Source of the DNA: Streptomyces griseoincarnatus
Lineage (GTDB): Bacteria > Actinomycetota > Actinomycetes > Streptomycetales > Streptomycetaceae
NCBI GenBank assembly: GCA_014649575.1
Contig: BMTH01000008.1
Location: 1-64,000 of the forward strand
DNA length: 64,000 nt
Direction of reading: 5' to 3'
Shown here: positions 26,209-35,217 of the stretch, piece after piece
Layout of the letters: the number at the start of each line of letters is the position of its first letter
How positions within the stretch are numbered: the stretch's first letter is position 1
Made by a program: the position numbers and the translations under genes
Notes under the pieces: generated by a model
What the model was told of the DNA's origin: nothing
Databases searched by the model: none
What the model saw: the letters and a program-made list of their open reading frames with translations, nothing else

Positions 26209-27212
26209 TGGGCGGTCCTCCGTCCGCGTGAGGTGAGGGCGAGGTAGACGCCCGTGACGACGAGCAGGAACAGCAGGAGCAGCACGGACATCGCGGACCC
26301 GGTGCCGAAGTTCCAGGTGACGAAGGACGCCTGGTAGATGTGCACGGAGATGAGGTCGGCGGCCTCGGGCGCGCTCTTGCCGAAGAGGACGTAGGGGGTG
26401 TTGAAGTCGTTGAACGTCCACAGGAACAGGACGAGGACCAGCACCTGGTTGACGGGGCGGAGGGACGGCAGGGTGATGCGGCGGAGCTGCTGGACCATGC
26501 CGGCGCCGTCGAGGGCCGCGGCCTCGTACAGCTCGCGGGGGATGTTCTGCAGGCCGGCCATCACGATGAGGAAGGCGAACGGCCAGCCTTTCCACACCGA
26601 CACGGTGAGCAGGGCGACGAAGCTGTTGTCGCCGATGAGCCAGAAGGAGGGCTTGTCGGTGAGGCCGAGCTGGTCGTGCAGGACGTGGTTCACCAGGCCG
26701 TTGTCGTGCTGGAACATGAACACCCAGGTGATGACGGCCGCGTAGACGGGCAGCGCGTACGGCACCAGGAAGAGGGCGCGCAGCAGGCCGCGGCCCCGGA
26801 AGGTGTCCTGCATGAACACCGCGGCGGCGGTGCCGATCAGCCAGCACAGGCCGACGGACAGGACGGTGAAGGCGACCGTGACGAGGAACGAGTGGAGCAG
26901 GGCCTGGCCGACGGGGGCGTCGAAGTCGACGGAGACGGAGTAGTTGTCGAGGCCGGCCCAGGGGGCGGTGCTCCAGTCGCGGATGTAGAACTGGGTGAGT
27001 TCCTTGAAGCTCATCACGATGCCGATGACCATCGGCACCAGGTGGACGAGGAGTTCGAGGAGCAGGGCGGGCAGAAGCAGCAGGTAGGGCAGCCCGACGC
27101 GGCGGAGCCGCCCGGTGCGGCGGCGGGGGCCGCGCGCCGCACCGGGGGAGCTCTTCCGCACGGTGGCCTCCGCTGCGGGGGCGGCGGCGGTCATGGCGGT
27201 GTGGGGACTCAC
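26205..27212 (-). CDS. Sugar ABC transporter permease (MalF/CebF type)
   Basis: 335 residues, six membrane segments after a basic N-terminus. The EAA motif ELYEAAALDGAGMVQQLRRITLP is present. A GTG at 27212 overlaps the binding-protein stop by 3-4 nt (GTGA), with an alternative ATG at 27194. It forms the heterodimeric channel with the next permease. The first 35 residues (Ala, Arg and Pro rich) are cytoplasmic. Confidence 0.9.
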   Translation of the reverse strand: MSPHTAMTAAAPAAEATVRKSSPGAARGPRRRTGRLRRVGLPYLLLLPALLLELLVHLVPMVIGIVMSFKELTQFYIRDWSTAPWAGLDNYSVSVDFDAPVGQALLHSFLVTVAFTVLSVGLCWLIGTAAAVFMQDTFRGRGLLRALFLVPYALPVYAAVITWVFMFQHDNGLVNHVLHDQLGLTDKPSFWLIGDNSFVALLTVSVWKGWPFAFLIVMAGLQNIPRELYEAAALDGAGMVQQLRRITLPSLRPVNQVLVLVLFLWTFNDFNTPYVLFGKSAPEAADLISVHIYQASFVTWNFGTGSAMSVLLLLFLLVVTGVYLALTSRGRRTAQ

Positions 27213-28525
27213 TTCGTGGGCATCTGCTGCTGCGCCTTGGTGAGCGCGGCCTTCACCGAGTCGGTGGTGACGGGGCGTCCGGCGGCGGCGTCGGCGAACA
27301 GGTCCTTGACGGCGGTACCGACGGCGGTCTCGAACTGGGACTCGTCGGGCACCTGCGGCAGCGCGACGGCGCTCTTGGCGAGGGTGTCCTTCAGCACGGC
27401 GTTGGCGGGGGTGTTGAAGGCCGGGTCGGCCTGGGCGGCCTTGACCGGCGGGATGGAGCTGTAGGCGGTGTTGAGGATCTTCTGCTCGGCGTCGCTGGTC
27501 ATGAATTTCACGAACTCGGTGGCGCCGTCGAGGTTGTCGGTGTTCTTGAAGACCGCGAGGTTGATGCCGGCGACCATCGAGTTGACCTGCTTGCCGGGTC
27601 CGGGGCTCCCGGACTGCACGGGCACGGGGGCGATGCCGTACGCGTCCTCACTCATGCCCTGCGACTTCAGGTTGGCGGACGCGGACTGCCACAGCAGCAT
27701 GCCGGTCCTGCCCTTGGCGAAGTCGCTGACCGACTGGTTCTGCGCGTACTCGGCGTTGCCGGGGGCGATGACCTTGTCCTTGGCCATGAGGTCGACGTAC
27801 TGCTTGACCGCGGTGACGACGCCGCCGCCGGTGAAGTCGGGCTTGCCGTCGGCTGTGAAGAAGTCGGCGCCGTGCTGCTTGGCGAAGACGTAGGCGTGGT
27901 GGACGTTCTCGGAGGGGTTCGAGCCCTCCATGGCTGTCCCCCACTTGCCGTCCTTGGACAGCTTCTTGCCCGCGGCGACGAACTCGTCCCAGGTGGCGGG
28001 CGGGGCGTCGATGCCGGCGTCGGCGAACATCTGCTTGTTGTAGTAGAGCGCGTACGCCATGGAGTAGAGCGGGACGGCGGCCGGGGGCTGTCCCTCGGCG
28101 CCGGTGGAACCGAGGGCGGAGTCGACGAAGCGGTCCTTGCCGCCGATCTTCTCGAACTGCTCGTCGTCCCACGGCAGGAGGCCGCCGGTCGCCTGGAGGG
28201 AGGCGGACCAGGTGTTGCCGATGTTCAGCACGTCCGGGCCCTGGCCGGAGGTGGTGGCGGTGAGGATGCGGTTGAGCAGGTCGGACCAGGGCACGACCTC
28301 CAGCTTGACCTTGATGCCGGTCTGCTTCTCGAACTTGTCGAGTTCGGGCTGGAGGACCTTCTTGTCGGCCTCGATACTGGCGCCCTGGTTGGAGGCCCAG
28401 TAGGTCAGTTCCTTCGGCGAGTCGTTGGACCCGCCACCGGCGCTCGAACCGCCTCCGCAGGCCGAGGCGGCGAGTGCGAGAGACAGCATGACGGCGCCTG
28501 TGGCCGCGGCTCGGATGCTGCGCAT
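27209..28525 (-). CDS. Extracellular solute-binding lipoprotein (CebE type)
   Basis: 438 residues from ATG 28525, with AGGAG 2 nt upstream. The lipoprotein signal ends in LAASAC (lipidated C23), then a GGGSSAGGG linker. The family-1 binding fold follows (KELTYWASNQGA, FEKQTGIKVKLEVVPWSDL, DVLNIGNTW, YALYYNKQMFADAGI). It captures sugar outside the membrane for the two permeases. It heads a leftward operon with a good sigma-70-like promoter at 28607-28635. The substrate is inferred to be beta-1,3-linked gluco-oligosaccharides from the divergent GH55 gene. Confidence 0.9.
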   Translation of the reverse strand: MRSIRAAATGAVMLSLALAASACGGGSSAGGGSNDSPKELTYWASNQGASIEADKKVLQPELDKFEKQTGIKVKLEVVPWSDLLNRILTATTSGQGPDVLNIGNTWSASLQATGGLLPWDDEQFEKIGGKDRFVDSALGSTGAEGQPPAAVPLYSMAYALYYNKQMFADAGIDAPPATWDEFVAAGKKLSKDGKWGTAMEGSNPSENVHHAYVFAKQHGADFFTADGKPDFTGGGVVTAVKQYVDLMAKDKVIAPGNAEYAQNQSVSDFAKGRTGMLLWQSASANLKSQGMSEDAYGIAPVPVQSGSPGPGKQVNSMVAGINLAVFKNTDNLDGATEFVKFMTSDAEQKILNTAYSSIPPVKAAQADPAFNTPANAVLKDTLAKSAVALPQVPDESQFETAVGTAVKDLFADAAAGRPVTTDSVKAALTKAQQQMPTK

Positions 28526-28606
28526 GGCTCCTGGTCCCTTTCCGGGAATGTCGAATGCCCCGGGGACGGCCCGGGGACAGCGCCTCACGGCTTAATTTAG
28601 GACGTG

Positions 28607-28635
28607 AGTTAAACCCTTGGCCGGGGCCACGTCAA
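28607..28635 (-). promoter_or_regulatory. Predicted promoter of the sugar-uptake operon
   Basis: On the minus strand TTGACG (28630-28635) and TTAACT (28607-28612) are separated by exactly 17 nt, about 82 nt before the binding-protein start. The surrounding TTAATTTA/GTTAAA sequence is unusually AT-rich for this genome. Confidence 0.55.
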
Positions 28636-28710
28636 GGGTTCTGACGGACTCGCTCGACTCTTGTCGCATGTCTTGACTCATGCGTTCCGGAGATGAACCA
28701 TTCAGCGGCG

Positions 28711-28724
28711 AGAGAGCGCTCCCA
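28711..28724. promoter_or_regulatory. CebR/LacI-type operator-like site
   Basis: AGAGAGCGCTCCCA matches 12 of 14 positions of the known Streptomyces CebR box TGGGAGCGCTCCCA, including the central AGCGCT. It lies 44 nt upstream of the GH55 start. No LacI-family gene is in the window. Confidence 0.55.
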
Positions 28725-28767
28725 ACTCCCCTGCTCCTTTCATCTCTTGAACCAGGAGAGCCGCCCC

Positions 28768-30582
28768 ATGACGTCGACGTCCGACTCCCCTTCCACCCCC
28801 TCCCCCGCCGCTTCGGCCCCGCGTTCCGCCGTAGGCCGCAGAGCCGTCCTCGGCGCCGCGGCCGCCGTTCCCGTGCTGGCCGGGCTGGCCGGTACGGCGT
28901 CCGCCGCGCCGGCCTCGCGCAGAAGGCCTTCGCGCCTCAAGGGCGGTGGCGACCTCGGGCCCAACGTGATCGTCTTCGACCCGTCCACGCCGGGCATCCA
29001 AGCCACGCTGGACGAGGTGTTCGCCCGGCAGGAGGAGGACCAGTTCGGCCCGGGCCGGTACCAGTTCTTCTTCAAGCCCGGCGCCTACCAGGGGCTCAAC
29101 GCCCAGCTCGGCTTCTACACCTCGGTCTCCGGCCTCGGCCTGTCCCCCGACGACACCACCATCCACGGTGACGTGACGGTCGACGCCGGCTGGTTCGACG
29201 GCAACGCCACGCAGAACTTCTGGCGTTCGGCGGAGAACCTGGCCCTCGTCCCGGCCAACGGCACCAACCGGTGGGCGGTGGCCCAGGCCGCGCCGTTCCG
29301 CCGGATGCACATACGCGGCGACCTCAACCTCGCCTCGTCCACGTACGGTTGGGCCAGCGGCGGCTACATCGCCGACAGCCGCATCGACGGCGCGGTCGGC
29401 CCCTACTCGCAGCAGCAGTGGTACACCCGGGAGAGCTCGGTCGGCGGCTGGACCAACGCCGTGTGGAACATGGTGTTCTCCGGCGTCGAGGGCGCCCCCG
29501 CGCAGAGCTTCCCGGACCCGCCGTACACCACGCTCGACACCACGCCGGTCTCCCGCGAGAAGCCGTTCCTGTACCTCGACGGCGAGCGGTACCGCGTCTT
29601 CCTGCCCGCGCTGCGGAGGAACGCGCGCGGCGTCACCTGGGGCAACGGCACTCCGCGCGGCACCTCGCTCCCGCTGGACCGCTTCTACGTCGCGAAGCCG
29701 GGAGACTCGGCGGCCACCATGAACCAGGCGCTGGAGCAGGGCCTCCACCTGCTGCTCACGCCCGGTGTCTACCACGTCGACGAGCCGGTCCGGGTGAACC
29801 GGCCGAACACGGTGGTCCTGGGTCTCGGTTACGCCACCCTCATTCCCGACAACGGCGTCACCGCCCTGAAGGTCGCCGACGTCGACGGCGTACGGCTGGC
29901 CGGCTTCCTGATCGACGCGGGGACGGTCAACTCTCCGGTCCTGCTGGAGGTCGGGCCGCGCGGCGCCTCCCGCAGCCACGCCGCCAACCCCATCACCGTC
30001 CAGGACGTCTTCATCCGGATCGGCGGTGCGGGCCCCGGCAGGGCGACCACCAGCATGGTGGTCAACGCCCGGCACACCATCGTCGACCACACCTGGGTCT
30101 GGCGCGCCGACCACGGCGAGGGTGTGGGCTGGGAGACCAACCGCTGCGACTACGGTGTCGTCGTCAACGGCCACGACGTCCTCGCCACCGGCCTGTTCGT
30201 CGAGCACTTCAACAAGTACGACGTGCAGTGGAACGGCGAACGCGGCCGCACGATCTTCTTCCAGAACGAGAAGGCCTACGACGCCCCGAACCAGGCGGCG
30301 ATCCAGAACGGCTCGCTCAAGGGCTACGCCGCCTACAAGGTCGGCGACCACGTCACCACCCACGAGGGCTGGGGCATGGGCAGCTACTGCTACTACAACG
30401 TCGACCCGACCATCGTCCAGCACCACGGCTTCGCCGCGCCCGTCCGGCCCGGGGTGCGCTTCCACCACCTGATGGTCATCTCGCTGAGCGGGCACGGGCA
30501 GTACGAGTGCGTCATCAACGACACCGGGGCGCCGACGTCGGGGTCGGACACGGTGCCGTCTGTGGTGGTGTCGTACCCCTGA
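28768..30582 (+). CDS. Secreted GH55 exo-beta-1,3-glucanase (laminarinase)
   Basis: 604 residues, close to the known Streptomyces GH55 enzyme Lam55A. ATG 28768 has AGGAG 9 nt upstream. A Tat-like signal (RR at 24-25, then AVLGAAAAVPVLAGLAGTASA) precedes the mature enzyme. Two right-handed beta-helix halves follow (GGDLGPNVIVFDPSTP, DVTVDAGWFDGNATQNFW, then TTIHGD and HTWVWRADHGEGVGWETN, FFQNEKAYDAP). The sequence resembles Lam55A along its length as I recall it. The enzyme releases glucose from the non-reducing ends of beta-1,3-glucans outside the cell. The divergent importer and GH1 glucosidase complete the pathway, and a CebR-like site lies upstream. Confidence 0.87.
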   Translation: MTSTSDSPSTPSPAASAPRSAVGRRAVLGAAAAVPVLAGLAGTASAAPASRRRPSRLKGGGDLGPNVIVFDPSTPGIQATLDEVFARQEEDQFGPGRYQFFFKPGAYQGLNAQLGFYTSVSGLGLSPDDTTIHGDVTVDAGWFDGNATQNFWRSAENLALVPANGTNRWAVAQAAPFRRMHIRGDLNLASSTYGWASGGYIADSRIDGAVGPYSQQQWYTRESSVGGWTNAVWNMVFSGVEGAPAQSFPDPPYTTLDTTPVSREKPFLYLDGERYRVFLPALRRNARGVTWGNGTPRGTSLPLDRFYVAKPGDSAATMNQALEQGLHLLLTPGVYHVDEPVRVNRPNTVVLGLGYATLIPDNGVTALKVADVDGVRLAGFLIDAGTVNSPVLLEVGPRGASRSHAANPITVQDVFIRIGGAGPGRATTSMVVNARHTIVDHTWVWRADHGEGVGWETNRCDYGVVVNGHDVLATGLFVEHFNKYDVQWNGERGRTIFFQNEKAYDAPNQAAIQNGSLKGYAAYKVGDHVTTHEGWGMGSYCYYNVDPTIVQHHGFAAPVRPGVRFHHLMVISLSGHGQYECVINDTGAPTSGSDTVPSVVVSYP

Positions 30583-30615
30583 CGCCGTCCCGGGCGCCCG
30601 CGCGCAGGGGCCGGT

Positions 30616-30653
30616 GGCGGTCCCTCCCCCACTGAGTCGGGGGAGGGACCGCC
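30616..30653. terminator. Convergent terminator between GH55 and EF-G-like genes
   Basis: Perfect 15-bp stem (30616-30630 with 30639-30653), 8-nt loop, 34 nt after the GH55 stop. Short CCGGACCG and GCGCGTCA tandem repeats follow it, up to the end of the convergent gene. Confidence 0.8.
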
Positions 30654-30672
30654 GGACCGCCGGACCGCCGTG

Positions 30673-32739
30673 TCAGCGCGTCAGCGCGTCAGTTCGCACG
30701 GTCACCTCGGCCGGCGCCGGTGCATAGCCGGTCGGCCGGGTGGTGAAGGTGCCGCGGCCCTGGGTGCGGCTGCGCAGCCGGGTCGCGTAGCCGAAGAGTT
30801 CGGCCAGCGGCACGGTCGCGGTGACGACCGCCGCGCCCGCCCGGGTGTCCGAGCCGCTCACCCGGCCGCGCCGCGCCGCCAGGTCACCGAGTACGGACCC
30901 CACCGCGTCCCGCGGCACGGTGACCGTGACCTCGGCGACCGGTTCCAGCAGCACCATCACGCACGTCCGCAACGCGTCCCGGAGACCGAACCGGCCCGCG
31001 GCGCGGAACGCGGTGTCGGAGGAGTCCTTGACGTGCGTCGAACCGTCGGTGAGCGTCACCCGCAGGCCCGTCACCGGGTGCCCGCCGAGGGGGCCCTCGG
31101 TGAGCGCGTCCCGGCAGCCGGCCTCGACCGCACGGACGTACTCCTGCGGCACGCGGCCGCCGACGACCGTCGAACGGAACTCGAAGCCCCGCTCGGGGTC
31201 GTCCAGCGGCTCCACGTCGAGCACGACGTGCGCGAACTGCCCGGCCCCGCCGTCCTGTTTCACGTGGCGGTGGACGAAGCCGGACACCCCGCGTCCGACG
31301 GTCTCCCGGTAACTCACCCTCGGGCGGCCGACGTTGACTTCCAGCCCATGGTCGCGTCGGACGCGTTCCACCGCGACCTCCAGGTGCAGTTCGCCCATGC
31401 CGGACAGCACCGTCTGGCCTGTCTCGGTGTCGGTGCGCACGACCAGCGAGGGGTCCTCCTCGGCGAGCCGGGCCAGCGCCGACGCCAGACGTCCGGCGTC
31501 CGTGCCGCGCAGCGCCTCGACGGCGACCGAGACGACGGGCTCGGCGGTGCCGGGCGGCTCCAGCATCAGCGGGGTGTCCGGCGCGCACAGCGTGGCACCG
31601 GCGCGGGCGCCCTTCAGTCCGACCACGGCGACGATGTCGCCGGCGATCGCACGGTCCAGGCGGGCGTGCCGGTCGGCGGTGACGCGCAGGATGCGTCCGA
31701 CGCGCTCGGCGCGGCCGGCGGTGGCGTCCCACACGGTGTCCCCCTGTTCGATCGTTCCGGAATACACGCGCAGGTAGGTGAGGCGACCGGTGGTGGTGGC
31801 GTTCACCTTGAACGCGAGGGCGGCGAGCGGCGCAGCCGGGTCGGCGGTCCGCTCCTGCTCGGCGCCGTCGTGCGTGCCGCGCACCGGCGGCACGTCCAGC
31901 GGCGACGGCAGGTAGGCGAGGACGGCGTCCAGCAGCGGCTCGATCCCGCGGTTGCGGTAGGCGGAGCCGCACAGCACGACCACGGCCTCACCGCGTGCGG
32001 TCAGGTCCCGCAGGGCCGCCGTGATCGTCCCGGTCCGGAGCGCGCCGGTGTCGCAGAACTCCTCCAGCGCGGCCGGGTGCAGTTCCGCCACCGCTTCCTC
32101 CAGCAGCCGGCGCCGCCGCAGCGCCTCCTCGCGCAGCGCGTCCGGCACGGGTACCGGATCGCGGGCCTCGCCGTCGTCGCTCCACGTGAGGGCACGCATG
32201 CCGAGCAGGTCGACGACGCCGGTGAAGGCGTCCTCGGCCCCGACCGGGAGCTGTACGGCGAGCGGCGCAGGGTGCAGCCGCTCCCGCACGGAGGCGACGG
32301 CGGCGTCGAGGTCGGCGCCGGCCCGGTCCATCTTGTTGACGAACGCGATGCGCGGAACACCGTGCCGGTCGGCCTGCCGCCACACCGACTCGCTCTGCGG
32401 CTCCACCCCGGCGACCGCGTCGAACACGGCGACCGCCCCGTCGAGGACGCGCAGGGAACGCTCGACCTCGTCGGCGAAGTCGACGTGGCCCGGGGTGTCG
32501 ATCAGGTTGATCCGGTGACCGTCCCAGGAACAGGTCACGGCGGCGGAGAAGATGGTGATGCCCCGGTCGCGCTCCTGCGGGTCGAAGTCGGTGACGGTGG
32601 TGCCGTCGTGCACCTCGCCACGCTTGTGGGTGGTGCCGGTGGCGTACAGGATCCGCTCGGTGACGGTGGTCTTGCCTGCGTCGACGTGAGCGAGGATGCC
32701 GAGGTTGCGGACGACGGCGAGGGTGTCGGTGGTGCGCAT
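30673..32739 (-). CDS. Elongation factor G paralogue (EF-G-like translational GTPase)
   Basis: 688 residues from ATG 32739 (GAAAGG about 9 nt upstream), near the usual 700 of EF-G. GTPase motifs: G1 AHVDAGKTT (18-26), RGITI switch, DTPGH, NKMD. Domain II and the C-terminal domains III-V follow (GMGELHLEVAVERVRRDHGLEV, then GVSGFVHRHVKQDGG, RFGLRDALRTCVMVLLEPVAEV). It is a second EF-G, not the housekeeping fusA, since no ribosomal protein genes are near. Ribosome-protection proteins (OtrA/TetM) share this layout, but the motifs read more like EF-G. A role in stress or antibiotic tolerance is possible. Confidence 0.85.
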   Translation of the reverse strand: MRTTDTLAVVRNLGILAHVDAGKTTVTERILYATGTTHKRGEVHDGTTVTDFDPQERDRGITIFSAAVTCSWDGHRINLIDTPGHVDFADEVERSLRVLDGAVAVFDAVAGVEPQSESVWRQADRHGVPRIAFVNKMDRAGADLDAAVASVRERLHPAPLAVQLPVGAEDAFTGVVDLLGMRALTWSDDGEARDPVPVPDALREEALRRRRLLEEAVAELHPAALEEFCDTGALRTGTITAALRDLTARGEAVVVLCGSAYRNRGIEPLLDAVLAYLPSPLDVPPVRGTHDGAEQERTADPAAPLAALAFKVNATTTGRLTYLRVYSGTIEQGDTVWDATAGRAERVGRILRVTADRHARLDRAIAGDIVAVVGLKGARAGATLCAPDTPLMLEPPGTAEPVVSVAVEALRGTDAGRLASALARLAEEDPSLVVRTDTETGQTVLSGMGELHLEVAVERVRRDHGLEVNVGRPRVSYRETVGRGVSGFVHRHVKQDGGAGQFAHVVLDVEPLDDPERGFEFRSTVVGGRVPQEYVRAVEAGCRDALTEGPLGGHPVTGLRVTLTDGSTHVKDSSDTAFRAAGRFGLRDALRTCVMVLLEPVAEVTVTVPRDAVGSVLGDLAARRGRVSGSDTRAGAAVVTATVPLAELFGYATRLRSRTQGRGTFTTRPTGYAPAPAEVTVRTDALTR

Positions 32740-33084
32740 GGCCCGTGGCCTTTCGGATGGAACCGGAGAAGGGCAGCGCGATTTACCCGGCGCACGGCGC
32801 GGAGAACCCCGGTCGGGGGCGGTCCGGACGTGCGTCAGGGCAGCCGGTGCCGGCCGCGCAGCGGGCACCGGGCGGCCGGAGACACCAGGATCACCACGGA
32901 CCGGCGGGACCGGGAACGGGGAGCGGCGGCGACAGCGGTGTGGACACGCACGGCCGGACTCCCTCCCAGGTCGGATCTGATCGCGCGCACCGCCGACAGG
33001 GGGCGGTGGGCGCCTGCCCGGCGAGTGTAGGGAGACGAGCGACCGCGGGGCCACGCAATTTTCGCCGCAGGTCACACGGAGATT

Positions 33085-33122
33085 GTCTCACATGGTGGAA
33101 CGCCGTTCCTGAGACGTGAGAC
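33085..33122. promoter_or_regulatory. Nested inverted repeats upstream of the MHS transporter
   Basis: GTCTCAC (33085-33091) pairs with GTGAGAC (33116-33122). Inside it GGAACG-C-CGTTCC (33097-33109) is nearly concentric. It is the only strong structure in the 427-nt gap (32740-33166) between the EF-G-like and transporter genes and starts 45 nt before the transporter start. It is a likely operator or leader hairpin. The rest of the gap shows nothing convincing. Confidence 0.55.
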
Positions 33123-33166
33123 CTTCTGAGAATGTGGAGTGATCGTCCCCGTGGAAAGACCGTGAA

Positions 33167-34573
33167 ATGCCCGCACCAACCACCAGTCCGGCCCCGACTT
33201 CCGTCAACTCGCGGTCGCGCGTCCTCGTCGCCAGCCTCATCGGCACGACGATCGAGTTCTACGACTTCTACATCTACGCGACCGCCGCCGTACTGGTCTT
33301 CCCCACGCTCTTCTTCCCCAGCAGCGACCCCACCACGGCGCTGCTCTCGTCCTTCGCGGTGTTCGGCGCCGCGATGGTCGCCCGGCCGATCGGCGCAGTG
33401 GTCTTCGGTCACCTCGGCGACCGCCTCGGCCGCAAGGGAACGCTCGTGGCCTCCCTGCTCACCATGGGCATCGCCACCTTCCTCATCGGCGTACTACCCA
33501 CTTACGCGCAGGCCGGCTGGGTGGCGACCGCGCTGCTGGTGCTGATGCGGCTGGCGCAGGGCTTCGCGCTCGGCGGCGAGTGGAGCGGCGCGGCCCTGGT
33601 CGCCACCGAGAACGCGCCGAAGGGCAAGCGCGCCCTGTACGGCACGTTCCCGCAACTGGGCGCCCCGCTGGGCTTCATCATCGGCAACGGCCTGTTCCTG
33701 GTCATCGGCGCGCTGCTGCCGTCCGCGGCCGGCGCCGACCCGTCCCAGCCGTCGGACGCCTTCCTCGACTGGGGCTGGCGCATTCCGTTCCTGTTCTCGG
33801 CGGTGATGGTCGCGATCGGCCTGTGGGTGCGGATGCGCCTGGTCGAGGCGCCGGTGTTCGAGAAGACGCGGGAGGCGGGCCTGGTGCGGAAGCTGCCGTT
33901 GGCCACGGTCTTCCGGAACCACTGGAAGCAGCTGATCCTCGGCACGTTCTTCATGCTGGCGACCTACGTGCTCTTCTACCTGATGACCACGTTCTCGCTG
34001 AGCTACGGCCGTACGGCGGAGGACGCGGCCGTGCCTGGTCTGGGCTACGAGTACACGACGTTCGTGCTGATGATGATCTTCGGTGTGCTGTTCTTCGCGG
34101 TGTTCACCCTGGTCTCCGGTCCGCTCGCGGACCGCTACGGCCGGCGCGCCACGCTGATCGCGGTCACGGCCGGGATCCTGGTCTTCGGCCTGGTCTGGGT
34201 GCCGCTGATCGGCCTCGGCACCGTGGGTGTGGTGCTGTGGCTGGTGTTCGGCTTCACGCTGATGGGCATGACGTTCGGCCCGATGGGCGCGCTGCTGCCG
34301 GAACTGTTCCCGACGAGCGTGCGGTACACGGGCTCCGGCATCTCCTACAACGTCAGCTCGATCCTCGGCGCGGCCGTGGCCCCGTTCATCGCGGTGGCCC
34401 TGTGGGAGGCCGCCGACGGCTCCCCGTGGCTGGTCGGCGTCTACCTGTCCTCGATGGCGCTGCTGACGCTGGTGGCGCTGCTGATCGGCAAGGAGACGAA
34501 GGACGTCGGCCTCGACGAGGGCGAGGGCGGCGACGCCTCCGGCCGGGACGAGGCCCTCGCCACGGTCTCCTGA
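33167..34573 (+). CDS. MFS transporter, metabolite:H+ symporter (MHS) family
   Basis: 468 residues, twelve membrane segments. MHS hallmarks are IGTTIEFYDFYIYATAA in helix 1, the loop GHLGDRLGRKG, and RLAQGFALGGEWSGAAL in helix 4-5. The family imports organic acids such as shikimate, citrate or osmolytes with protons. ATG 33167 has GGAAAG about 8 nt upstream. The gene stands alone between nested inverted repeats and a strong terminator. The substrate is not determinable. Confidence 0.9.
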   Translation: MPAPTTSPAPTSVNSRSRVLVASLIGTTIEFYDFYIYATAAVLVFPTLFFPSSDPTTALLSSFAVFGAAMVARPIGAVVFGHLGDRLGRKGTLVASLLTMGIATFLIGVLPTYAQAGWVATALLVLMRLAQGFALGGEWSGAALVATENAPKGKRALYGTFPQLGAPLGFIIGNGLFLVIGALLPSAAGADPSQPSDAFLDWGWRIPFLFSAVMVAIGLWVRMRLVEAPVFEKTREAGLVRKLPLATVFRNHWKQLILGTFFMLATYVLFYLMTTFSLSYGRTAEDAAVPGLGYEYTTFVLMMIFGVLFFAVFTLVSGPLADRYGRRATLIAVTAGILVFGLVWVPLIGLGTVGVVLWLVFGFTLMGMTFGPMGALLPELFPTSVRYTGSGISYNVSSILGAAVAPFIAVALWEAADGSPWLVGVYLSSMALLTLVALLIGKETKDVGLDEGEGGDASGRDEALATVS

Positions 34574-34587
34574 GCCATCCGGCACCC

Positions 34588-34637
34588 GCACCGCGGCCCC
34601 CTGCCCCCCGTCACGGAGCGGAAGGGGGCCGCGGTGC
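34588..34637 (+). terminator. Terminator of the MHS transporter gene
   Basis: Perfect 15-bp GC-rich stem (34588-34602 with 34623-34637) and a 20-nt loop, 15 nt after the stop. Confidence 0.8.
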
Positions 34638-35217
34638 GTCCTCGCGGGGGCACCGGTTCGCGCACAGCCGCCGGCGGCGAGAACGGTGACGCTCCGGTCG
34701 CGCCCCGCGGGCGGCAACGGGCGTCGTGGACGGCACCACGCCGGTGCGCACGCCGGTCGTGTACGGGGATTCCCCTCGGTGCCGGCGGCACCGTTCGGCG
34801 TCGACGCGGATCGGGGAGGCCGCGGACGGTGGCGAGGGGGCCACGGATCCTCCTGGCCGTCCGGCGGGCCATGGCGGGCAGCACCGTACGACCCGTCGCA
34901 CACGGCGGGGAAACGCCTTACCCATCCGCCGGCCGCCCTCAACACCGGCCGAATCACGCCTGTCACGCGAAGGAGAGAAAGTCGGACGTTCAATTACCGG
35001 CGCGCAGGAAATGACAAGAATGGCGAATGCCGCCTGCAATAAGCACGCGTTACACCCGCATCAACTCCCGACCTTGTCCGAAAATAGTAGGCACCGTCGT
35101 GTAGTATCGATCGACAGTGGGCCCATTTTCCGACAGCGGAGGACAGGCCGACAACGGGGGCATCTCGATGCACCCGCGCACTCTCTTCACGATCGTGAAT
35201 ACGACGGAGGGTCGCCG
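34638..35217. other. Long intergenic region upstream of the cluster regulator
   Basis: About 580 nt without a credible gene. The last 230 nt (34980-35215) are distinctly AT-richer than the rest of the window. They contain an imperfect inverted repeat (TGTCCGAAAAT at 35075-35085, ATTTTCCGACA at 35125-35135, one mismatch) around a TAGTAT -10-like hexamer near 35102-35107. This is where the regulator's promoter and its own control should lie. Confidence 0.5.

Noticed and set aside
30673..32739. Tetracycline resistance ribosomal protection protein
   Set aside because: The motifs read more like EF-G than OtrA/TetM, and no tetracycline genes are nearby. Kept only as an alternative.
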